Source of the DNA: Comamonadaceae bacterium UBA2334
Lineage (GTDB): Bacteria > Pseudomonadota > Gammaproteobacteria > Burkholderiales > Burkholderiaceae_C
Direction: 5' to 3'
Length of the DNA stretch: 21,217 nt
Assembly: GCA_002344885.1 (NCBI GenBank)
Contig: DDUQ01000033.1
Coordinates: forward strand, 1 to 21,217
Below the pieces are notes generated by a model. It did not search any database. It was not told the DNA's origin and saw nothing but the letters and a program-made list of their open reading frames with translations. Shown here piece by piece: positions 8,393 to 15,269 of the stretch (position 1 is its first letter; every line of letters begins with the position of its first letter). Made by a program: the position numbers and the translations under genes.

Positions 8393-10740
8393 CCACCCCC
8401 CCACACACTGGTACGGCTGCCGAGGCAGCCTTTTTCAAGCGTTTGCAGCAGGTCACCACCCGTATCCATGACACGGATCACCTGGAGCAGATCATGCTCG
8501 AGACCAGCGCCGACATCTGTCAATTGCTGGGCGCTGACCGGTTCACCCTCTATGTGGTCAATGACGACCGCTCGGCCATCGTCTCCAAAGTCAAAACCGG
8601 CCTGAACACGGCCCGTGAGCTGAAGCTGCCCATCGGCCCGCAAAGCATTGCCGGGTTTGTTGCACTCACGCAGCGCACCCTCAACATCGCTGACGTGTAC
8701 GACGATGCCGAGCTCAAGCGGCTGGATCCGCGGCTCACTTTTTTGAAAGAGGTGGATCGCCGCTCGGGCTATCGCACCTGCCAGATGCTCATAGCGCCGA
8801 TTGCACGGTCGGGTGAGCTGCAAGGGGTTTTCCAGTTGGTCAACCGGCCGGCCGGTGGCACCTTCAGCCAGCTGGAACAGGAAGGGGTGCAGCAGTTGTG
8901 CGAAACCCTGTCGGCAGCCATTCGTCAGCGCATGGCCCCACCTCAACGGGCTGCCGTGCTGACCTCGCGTTACCACGGCCTGGTGGCAGATGGCATCGTC
9001 ACCGCCGATGAACTGACACAGTGTGTGCAAACCGCACGTGCGCAGTCCGTGCCGGTTGAAAAGGCGCTGATGTCCGAGTTGGGTGTCACGGCCGCGCAGT
9101 TGGGCAGTTCGATGGCCAGGTTCTTCCAGACCATTTACCTGCCATTCGATGCCAAGCGTCTGCGCAGTGACGCGTTGCAAGGCAAACTCAAGCGTGAGTT
9201 TGTGCAGACGCACCACTGGATTCCGCTGGAAGACACGCCAGAGGGCCTGCTGGTCATGACCCTCGACCCTGAAGATGTGCGCAATTCGCGCATCGTGCAG
9301 CAGGTGTTCCCGCAGTTTGCCAAATGTGTTTACGCCGTGACGACCGTGGCCGAATTCGAGCAGACGGTCGAGCAGTTCTGGGGTGCGCAGGCGGTGGAGG
9401 GCAGCGTGGAAGACATGCTGGCCGATCTGGTGCCGGTTGAAACGGAAGCCGAATCGGTCGAGAACAACCTTGCCACTGCCGCGCAGGACAATGAACTGGT
9501 CAAGTTCGTCAACAAGGTCATCGTCGATGCCTACCGGCAGGGCGCGTCAGACATCCATTTCGAGCCCCTGCCAGGCAAAGCCAAGGCTGGCATCCGGTTT
9601 CGCATCGATGGCAGTTTGCAGCCTTATGCCGAAGTGCCTGCCTCGTACCGTGATGCCATCGTTGCGCGCCTGAAAATCATGTGCGACCTTGATATTTCCG
9701 AAAAGCGCAAGCCCCAGGACGGCAAAATCAAGTTCAAAAAATATGGCCCGCTTGACATTGAGCTGCGCGTGGCCACCTTGCCGTCAGCCGGTGGGGTGGA
9801 AGATGTCGTCATGCGCATTCTGGCGGCCGGAGAACCCATACCGCTTGAAAAGCTGGGCCTGACCCAGCACAACCGCGAACGCCTGGAGGCCACAGTCAGC
9901 AAGCCCTATGGGTTGTTTTATGTGTGCGGCCCCACAGGTTCGGGCAAAACCACCACGTTGCACTCCATCCTGAAGTACCTGAACACGCCGGAAACCAAAA
10001 TCTGGACGGCTGAAGACCCGGTTGAAATCACTCAGAAGGGGTTGCGGCAGGTACAGGTCAACAAAAAGGCCGGCATTGACTTTGCGATGGTGATGCGGGC
10101 ATTCTTGCGGGCCGACCCCGACATCATCATGGTTGGCGAAAGCCGCGACAAGGAAACCGTGAGCATGGGTGTGGAAGCTTCGCTGACGGGGCACCTGGTG
10201 TTCTCGACCCTGCACACCAATTCAGCGCCCGAATCCATCACCCGCCTGCTGGACATGGGCATGGACCCGTTCAATTTTGCCGATGCCTTGCTGGGCATTC
10301 TGGCGCAGCGCCTGGCCAAGCGCCTGTGCGACTGCAAGGAGGCTTACAAACCCGACTCGGCCGAGGTGAAAAGCTTCATCAAGGAGTACGCCCAGGACCT
10401 CATGCACACCCTGGCCTGGCGTGCCAACCCTGGCGACGCTGCCCAAGGGTTGTTGGCTGACTGGTCAGAACGCTACGGGCAGGATGGCGAGTTGGTGTTC
10501 TACCGCGCCAAGGGCTGCGACACCTGCCGGGGCACTGGCTACAAAGGCCGTGTGGGCTTGCACGAGCTGCTGGTGGCCGATGATTTGACCCGTAAACTGA
10601 TTCAGGAGCGCGCACGCGTGGCCGAACTGTTCACCGCGTGCGTGGAAGGCGGCATGCGCAGCCTGAAAATGGACGGCATGGAAAAGGTGCTGATGGGGCT
10701 GACGGACTTGAAGCAGGTGCGGGCGGTGTGCATCAAGTGA
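8389..10740 (+). CDS. GAF-domain fused GspE/PilB-type secretion or pilus assembly ATPase
   Basis: This 783-residue protein has three parts. A GAF domain spans about 10-180. A GspE/MshE N-terminal-like domain spans about 190-330. A type II secretion/type IV pilus hexameric ATPase spans about 365-775. ATPase landmarks are Walker A GPTGSGKTTT (K520), Walker B DIIMVGE (E584), the HLVFSTLHTN His box, and a zinc-binding pair of cysteine clusters (C647/C649 as CxC, C710/C713 as CxxC). The GAF domain ends with N152-R153...F159-SQL-E163, close to the NKFDE motif of cyclic-nucleotide-binding GAF domains. The N-terminal-like domain keeps the shape of the c-di-GMP-binding MshEN motif but lacks its RLG residues. 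It is the last gene of the operon, with an ATGA overlap to the phosphodiesterase gene, and lies 194 bases before pilA. It probably drives pilin polymerisation or pseudopilus assembly; whether it is the cell's main PilB cannot be told here. Confidence 0.93.
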   Translation: MTTPPHTGTAAEAAFFKRLQQVTTRIHDTDHLEQIMLETSADICQLLGADRFTLYVVNDDRSAIVSKVKTGLNTARELKLPIGPQSIAGFVALTQRTLNIADVYDDAELKRLDPRLTFLKEVDRRSGYRTCQMLIAPIARSGELQGVFQLVNRPAGGTFSQLEQEGVQQLCETLSAAIRQRMAPPQRAAVLTSRYHGLVADGIVTADELTQCVQTARAQSVPVEKALMSELGVTAAQLGSSMARFFQTIYLPFDAKRLRSDALQGKLKREFVQTHHWIPLEDTPEGLLVMTLDPEDVRNSRIVQQVFPQFAKCVYAVTTVAEFEQTVEQFWGAQAVEGSVEDMLADLVPVETEAESVENNLATAAQDNELVKFVNKVIVDAYRQGASDIHFEPLPGKAKAGIRFRIDGSLQPYAEVPASYRDAIVARLKIMCDLDISEKRKPQDGKIKFKKYGPLDIELRVATLPSAGGVEDVVMRILAAGEPIPLEKLGLTQHNRERLEATVSKPYGLFYVCGPTGSGKTTTLHSILKYLNTPETKIWTAEDPVEITQKGLRQVQVNKKAGIDFAMVMRAFLRADPDIIMVGESRDKETVSMGVEASLTGHLVFSTLHTNSAPESITRLLDMGMDPFNFADALLGILAQRLAKRLCDCKEAYKPDSAEVKSFIKEYAQDLMHTLAWRANPGDAAQGLLADWSERYGQDGELVFYRAKGCDTCRGTGYKGRVGLHELLVADDLTRKLIQERARVAELFTACVEGGMRSLKMDGMEKVLMGLTDLKQVRAVCIK

Positions 10741-10773
10741 TTTGGAGGGCAGGGCGGAGGTGCGACCAATTTA

Positions 10774-10823
10774 TGTCATTTGCATTTCATAGGGGAGGGC
10801 AAAAATGTTGACAATAAATGTCA
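10774..10823 (+). promoter_or_regulatory. TGTCA repeats upstream of the pilA promoter, candidate PilR sites
   Basis: TGTCA occurs at 10774-10778 and again at 10819-10823. The second copy is the right half of a perfect inverted repeat, TGACA-ATAAA-TGTCA (10809-10823). Both copies sit in similar contexts, ATGTCATTTGC and ATGTCATGTTTGC. They lie roughly 80 to 125 bases before the predicted start of pilA transcription, the distance expected for a sigma-54 enhancer. The reported Pseudomonas PilR target contains a TGTC core, so PilR is the natural candidate. No PilR gene is in the window. Confidence 0.5.
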
Positions 10824-10874
10824 TGTTTGCCTGTTCTGCGCGGAAAAACTGAGCTCACAGTTGCCGTTTCCGCT

Positions 10875-10890
10875 TGGCATGCAATGTGCT
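10875..10890 (+). promoter_or_regulatory. Sigma-54 (RpoN) type promoter for pilA
   Basis: TGGCAT-GCAAT-GTGCT matches the -24/-12 consensus TGGCAC-N5-TTGCW with two mismatches. The two invariant elements, GG (10876-10877) and GC (10888-10889), are exactly 10 bases apart. Transcription should begin near 10901, leaving a leader of about 34 bases with GGAGG at 10925-10929. pilA is RpoN/PilR-dependent in Pseudomonas, which agrees with this assignment. Confidence 0.8.
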
Positions 10891-10934
10891 GTAAATGATC
10901 CGCTTCTTTCATCATCAACTTTCTGGAGGTCACC

Positions 10935-11450
10935 ATGAAGCACTCACTGCAAAAAGGTTTTACGCTTATCGAACTGATGATCGTTGTGGCGATCATCGGT
11001 ATTCTGGCAGCTGTGGCTTTGCCCGCGTATCAGGATTACACGGTGCGCGCACGCGTATCCGAAGCGCTGGTTGCTGCCTCGGCAGCGAAAGTCACGGTGG
11101 CTGACAATCTGTCGTCCGGAAATCCTCAAGGTTTGGCTACTGGGTACAACACTGGCTTCAACGCGCCGACTGCAACTAACAACCTGGGTGGTGTGGCGAT
11201 CACGCCTGCAACAGGTGTGATCACCTTGACATTGACGGCTGCTTCGGGTGGCGCGGGTACTACGCTCATTCTGACTCCGAATTCTCCGATTGGTACCATT
11301 CTGCCTGTTGGCACAGCGGCGTTCACGCCTCCCGCGTCACAGCTGGCGTGGAGGTGTCGTGCCCTGGGCGCAGGTGCTGGTACGCCAGCTTTTGCAGGTG
11401 GTGCTGCGGGAACCTTGCCTGCTCGCTATGCGCCAGCAGAGTGCAAGTAA
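10935..11450 (+). CDS. pilA: Type IV major pilin (PilA)
   Basis: This is a 171-residue type IVa prepilin. The leader MKHSLQKG is cut by prepilin peptidase before F, giving a mature N-terminus FTLIELMIVVAIIGILAA with the conserved Glu5. The hydrophobic alpha-1 helix that builds the pilus core follows. A Gly/Ala/Thr-rich head ends in a disulfide-bounded loop, C141 to C170, placing the D-region at the extreme C-terminus. The start has a strong GGAGG site 5 bases upstream. The gene has its own sigma-54-type promoter and a terminator just after the stop, so it can be made in large excess over the ATPase gene upstream. Surface regions of pilins vary widely, so it could be a minor variant, but promoter and accessory gene argue for a main pilin. 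Confidence 0.95.
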   Translation: MKHSLQKGFTLIELMIVVAIIGILAAVALPAYQDYTVRARVSEALVAASAAKVTVADNLSSGNPQGLATGYNTGFNAPTATNNLGGVAITPATGVITLTLTAASGGAGTTLILTPNSPIGTILPVGTAAFTPPASQLAWRCRALGAGAGTPAFAGGAAGTLPARYAPAECK

Positions 11451-11461
11451 TTGTTTTCCAC

Positions 11462-11492
11462 AAAAAAGGAGCGCTTCGGCGCTCTTTTTTTT
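11462..11492 (+). terminator. Intrinsic terminator after pilA with UUCG tetraloop
   Basis: GAGCGC (11469-11474) and GCGCTC (11479-11484) form a 6-bp stem closed by the very stable UUCG tetraloop, preceded by six A residues and followed by eight T residues. It starts 12 bases after the pilA stop and 21 bases before the accessory gene. Expression of the latter would rely on read-through or a promoter not recognised here. Confidence 0.92.
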
Positions 11493-11512
11493 GTCCTGTT
11501 GTTTTATGTTGA

Positions 11513-12298
11513 ATGGTTGCAATGAACTTTGAGCGGTTTAAGTTTGCGTCCCGCGCAATGCTATGGCATTTGTTGGTTTCCCTGTGTGTTGCCGCCCTGG
11601 TTTCGCTCGTTGTATTTATTTTTTGGTATCCGGCACCCTATGCGTCAATGGTGGGTGGCGGACTGCTGTTTGCCATTCTGGTGGGCGTGGATGTGGTGTG
11701 CGGACCGTTGCTGACATTTGTGGTTTTCAATCCGGTCAAGTCTCGCAGAGAGCTGGTGATTGACCTGGGAGTGATTGCAATCATCCAATGTGCTGCGTTG
11801 GGTTACGGGTTGCAAACGATGTGGCATGCCCGACCGGTCTACCTTGCCTACGAACTTGATCGGTTTTATGTGATCTCGCCCTCGACGTTAGAGCCACAAG
11901 CGTGGGCAGGCATGCCGACTGATGTGCCTCGTCCAGGCTGGACTGGGCCACACTTGCTGGCAACAAGGGTGGCCAAAGAGACAGATTCTGATTACGCGGA
12001 TCAACTTCAACTATCGCTGACGGGCCTGCCGCCAGTATTCAGACCAGATAGGTGGATACCGTTTCAGCAAAGTACCACCGATCTGAAAGCGCGTGCTCTG
12101 CCTATGGTTGAGTTGTATGCGTTGCACCCCGACAATCGGACAATGATTGAAAGCGCGGAACAGGCAACTGGCGTAGCCAAGGAAAACATTCGGTGGTTAC
12201 CCGTGCAAGTTAAAGATAGATTGGACTGGGTGGTGCTGCTTGATATCGCGACGCCAGCGGTGAAAGGTTTCCTGCCATTGAGCGGTGTCAAGGAATGA
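11513..12298 (+). CDS. TfpX/TfpZ family type IV pilin accessory protein
   Basis: This is a 261-residue inner-membrane protein of the family encoded directly after pilin genes in some Pseudomonas, Acinetobacter and betaproteobacteria. Family members tune assembly of the cognate pilin. Three membrane helices are seen (about 15-40, 44-66 and 78-103), with the family signatures FWYPAPY, GVDVVCGPLLTFVVFNP and YELDRFYVI. A soluble C-terminal domain follows. Two in-frame ATGs, 11513 and 11522, are possible, and neither has a good Shine-Dalgarno. The gene lies 62 bases after pilA, across a terminator. By eye its GC content is clearly lower than that of its neighbours and it uses rarer codons such as AGA, suggesting it moves or diversifies together with the pilin gene. 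The end is 8 bases from the convergent moaC stop. Confidence 0.82.
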   Translation: MVAMNFERFKFASRAMLWHLLVSLCVAALVSLVVFIFWYPAPYASMVGGGLLFAILVGVDVVCGPLLTFVVFNPVKSRRELVIDLGVIAIIQCAALGYGLQTMWHARPVYLAYELDRFYVISPSTLEPQAWAGMPTDVPRPGWTGPHLLATRVAKETDSDYADQLQLSLTGLPPVFRPDRWIPFQQSTTDLKARALPMVELYALHPDNRTMIESAEQATGVAKENIRWLPVQVKDRLDWVVLLDIATPAVKGFLPLSGVKE

Positions 12299-12306
12299 GA
12301 CTGGAC

Positions 12307-12834
12307 TCAGCTATCTACCGTTGGCTGGCATTGGGTCGCCACAAAACTCCCACTTTTTCCCCCGTGCTTCTCCAGCAGCCGGATGCCTGACATCTCCATA
12401 CCCCGATCAGCGGCCTTGCACATGTCGTAAATCGTCAGCAGGGCCACCTGCACGGCGGTGAGGGCTTCCATTTCCACGCCGGTCGGGCCCGTGGTTTCAG
12501 CCGTTGCCGTGCAGCGCACGGCCGATAGCTCGCGCAGCACCTCGAACTCCACCGCCACGCGAGTCAGTGCAATGGGGTGGCACAGCGGGATCAGGTCGGC
12601 GGTTTTTTTGGCACCCATGATGCCCGCCAGCCGTGCGATGCCCAGCACGTCCCCTTTTTTGGCGGTGCCACTTTCAATCAAGGCCAGTGTGGCGGGCTGC
12701 ATGGTGATGCGCCCCTGGGCCACGGCAACCCTGTGAGTGTGCGCCTTGGAGCCGACATCGACCATGTGGGCCTGGCCTTGGGCATCAAAGTGGGTAAGCG
12801 GGGACGGAGTGTGAGGAGGTGGCTGCGTGTTCAT
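12307..12834 (-). CDS. moaC: Cyclic pyranopterin monophosphate synthase MoaC
   Basis: This 175-residue cytosolic enzyme makes cyclic pyranopterin monophosphate in molybdenum cofactor biosynthesis, acting after MoaA. Family marks are MVDVGSK near the start, GIMGAKKT, LCHP (84-87), TGVEMEALTA, and YDMCKAADRG with D137 and K140, which match the catalytic Asp128/Lys131 of the E. coli enzyme. The length is slightly over the usual 160 because of a Pro-rich N-terminal extension. The start is ATG at 12834 with no clear ribosome site. It begins 17 bases after the EAL gene on the same strand, so it may be co-transcribed and coupled. No other moa gene is present. Confidence 0.96.
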   Translation of the reverse strand: MNTQPPPHTPSPLTHFDAQGQAHMVDVGSKAHTHRVAVAQGRITMQPATLALIESGTAKKGDVLGIARLAGIMGAKKTADLIPLCHPIALTRVAVEFEVLRELSAVRCTATAETTGPTGVEMEALTAVQVALLTIYDMCKAADRGMEMSGIRLLEKHGGKSGSFVATQCQPTVDS

Positions 12835-12851
12835 GGGCAGCAGTTTAGCCG

Positions 12852-15131
12852 TCAGGCAGGTTCACCAAACCACTCGTGCAAGGGTTTGGGCTTACCGAAA
12901 GCAAAGCCCTGGCTTTCGTCTACGCCCAGAGCTTTGACGGCCCCATACAACTCCATTGAACCGACGAATTCGGCCACCGTGCGTACGTTCATCTGGTGCG
13001 CCACTTTGACGATGGATTCGACGATGACCCGGTCGACGGGGTCGTCCAGCAGGCTCTTGATGAACTGTCCGTCGATCTTGATGTAGTCCACGTCAAAGCG
13101 CTTCAGGTAATCGAATGTCGCCACGCCGGTGCCGAAATCGTCAATGGCTACACGGCACCCGCAGGCGCGGATGGCGCGGATGGTCTCGGTGGCCTGGGCC
13201 GGGTTGGCAATGGCTTGGCTTTCGGTGATCTCGAATGTGAATTTGTGTGCGGGCAGCTTGTGCTCTGCCAAGCCTTCCGCAATGCGTTGTGCGATCACCG
13301 GGCTGGCGACGGTGGGGCCTGACAGGTTGATGGCGCAATGGCTCAGTGCTTCCAGCGCAGCGGGGTGGGAGGCAAACCACTCGAAGGTTTCTTCCATCAC
13401 CGCCATGTCCAGGCTCTGCATCATGCCGGCCCGCATCGCAATGGGCATCCACAGGTCGGGCGGCACGATGGTGCCGTCGTCGTCACGCAGCCGAATCAAC
13501 ACTTCGTATTTGTGCTTCAATGATTCAGGGTCGGTATTGGCCACGATGGGTTGGGCAAACAGCACCAGCTGTTTGCGCTGAATGACTTGGCGGATGCGCT
13601 CGGCCTGTTCGGCTTCCTGCTTCAAGGCAGAACCTGACTCCTGGTTAACGGCCATAATGTGGCTGTGGCGCGAGTCCTGCGCGATCTGCTCGGCCTTGCG
13701 CAGGCAGGCCATGACGATTTCAACTGGTGGCAGCGGGTCAACGTCGAGCGTGACGGCAGCCAGCGTCCACAACGGTCGGCCGATGTTTTCGTTCACCAGA
13801 TTTTTGGCTTCCACCACTGCAAAATTGACCTTGCTCAGCAGTTGGTCCAGGTCTTCGCCGCTCTCATTCACCAGGCCGACAAAATGGGCCTTGGAGATGC
13901 GTGACCACAGCACGCGCGGCGCGATGGCGGTCAGCGCGCCGCTGGTGGCCCGCTCCAGCACGTCACTCTTGCGCGACCCCAGCAGTTGCTCGATGGAGTC
14001 GGCATTGGTCATTTGCACGCTGACCAACGCACGCCTGCTGAGCATCGGGGTGTCCTGGGCATAAACGCTGATCTGGGTCTCGCCCGGGTCGTCAGCGCGG
14101 TCATTCAGCTCTTCAAGCTTGCGGTACAGGCCCGTCACGCTCAGCAGGTTGGTCAGCGGGTCGGTGTCGGCCTGGCGCTCCAGGCGCTTGAGCGCCAGTC
14201 GTCGCTCGTGTGCAGTGACCAGCAGCACTTGCACCGCAGCCACGCCGACCAATACGGCCAATGAAAGCCAGACCAGCTCCCGGTCGTGGCTCATCCCCGG
14301 TGCGCCTGCAGGCAGCGTCAGGGCAGCGGTGCTGAGCACCGCCACACCGGCCAGCAGCGTGATGATGTGGATGGTCAGTGGGCCGGCGCGGGTGGCATCG
14401 AAGGCCAGCACGGGCAGCATCAGCAGCAGCGCGGCGCGCGCCAGCACGGGCTGGCCCAACAGCCATAACGCCCCTGCCAGGCATGTGATGGCGGCGACGC
14501 TGGCCACCGTTTGCCAGTCGGTCTGCAGCGCTTCCCATACTTTTGAGAAAAAGCGCGGCAGGCCGCTGCGCGTGCGTGATATCAACAGCTCCCACGCCAG
14601 GGGTGCGAACAGCACGGTGCCGCACAGCTCCATGATCCACAACGCCCCCCAGATGTAGGCTGCCTGGGCAATGTCCGTGACCTGGCCGAGCAGCCAGGCG
14701 CCCGTGACGGCAATGCCCGCTGACAACGGTGCACCCACGAGCCCTTGCGCCCGCAGGAACGCCAACATGGTTGTCTGGCGGGCAAATGGCTGGGATGTGC
14801 CCGCAAAACGCACCTGCAACTTGCGCCAGACCCACCATTGGCCGGCCACGGTGGCCGCCATGGCAAAAGGCACCATGCCCAGGTTTTGCGGAAAATGGAT
14901 GGCAGACCACAAGCCCACCCCCAAGCCCAGCGCCCAGGCGGCCGGTTTGCCCTGTGTGCAAAGCATGGCAAACCCGATGCCGGCTGCCGGCCAGTAGAGT
15001 GTCAAGGGCAATTCGTTGGTGCTCGCCCAGCCAGAAAGCGTGGTCAACCCGGCAATCACGATGGCGCCCAGCACGACGGTAACCATCAGTTGCAAAAACG
15101 TGGGCGGTGAGTGGGACGGGTGTGAAGCCAT
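12852..15131 (-). CDS. MASE1-like membrane protein with degenerate GGDEF and EAL domain
   Basis: This is a 759-residue predicted c-di-GMP phosphodiesterase of the inner membrane. The N-terminal 300 residues contain about eight hydrophobic helices with the MASE1-type WPAAGIGFA motif. A GGDEF-like domain follows (about 325-500) whose signature is replaced by SKAHF (413-417), so no cyclase activity is expected. The EAL domain (about 515-750) keeps the catalytic set: E543 in EVL, INLSG, FEITES, D664-D665 in IDDFGTG, YIKIDG, VAEFVGS and ESQGFAFGKP. It should be able to hydrolyse c-di-GMP. I start at ATG 15131. A TTG at 15173 would add 14 residues without ribosome-site support. It is divergent from the M48 peptidase gene and directly precedes moaC. 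Confidence 0.9.
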   Translation of the reverse strand: MASHPSHSPPTFLQLMVTVVLGAIVIAGLTTLSGWASTNELPLTLYWPAAGIGFAMLCTQGKPAAWALGLGVGLWSAIHFPQNLGMVPFAMAATVAGQWWVWRKLQVRFAGTSQPFARQTTMLAFLRAQGLVGAPLSAGIAVTGAWLLGQVTDIAQAAYIWGALWIMELCGTVLFAPLAWELLISRTRSGLPRFFSKVWEALQTDWQTVASVAAITCLAGALWLLGQPVLARAALLLMLPVLAFDATRAGPLTIHIITLLAGVAVLSTAALTLPAGAPGMSHDRELVWLSLAVLVGVAAVQVLLVTAHERRLALKRLERQADTDPLTNLLSVTGLYRKLEELNDRADDPGETQISVYAQDTPMLSRRALVSVQMTNADSIEQLLGSRKSDVLERATSGALTAIAPRVLWSRISKAHFVGLVNESGEDLDQLLSKVNFAVVEAKNLVNENIGRPLWTLAAVTLDVDPLPPVEIVMACLRKAEQIAQDSRHSHIMAVNQESGSALKQEAEQAERIRQVIQRKQLVLFAQPIVANTDPESLKHKYEVLIRLRDDDGTIVPPDLWMPIAMRAGMMQSLDMAVMEETFEWFASHPAALEALSHCAINLSGPTVASPVIAQRIAEGLAEHKLPAHKFTFEITESQAIANPAQATETIRAIRACGCRVAIDDFGTGVATFDYLKRFDVDYIKIDGQFIKSLLDDPVDRVIVESIVKVAHQMNVRTVAEFVGSMELYGAVKALGVDESQGFAFGKPKPLHEWFGEPA

Positions 15132-15269
15132 GGAACCAAATTGACGAATGAGCGCCCAAAATGCGGAGCACAACGCCTACGATAGGCGAGTTTGGCCCCG
15201 GAGCCAATGGTAATCAAACAACAGTCCATGCCACACCGGTTGGTCTTGCCAACCTAACTTTTCATATTT

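Noticed and set aside
10808..10836. Perfect TTGACA as a sigma-70 -35 element for pilA
   Set aside because: No acceptable -10 at 16-18 bases (best match three of six). The hexamer is explained as part of the TGACA/TGTCA palindrome.
15240..15268. TTGGTC/CATATT as a promoter for the M48 gene
   Set aside because: Transcription would begin after the only plausible start codon (15270), and the -35 matches only three of six positions.
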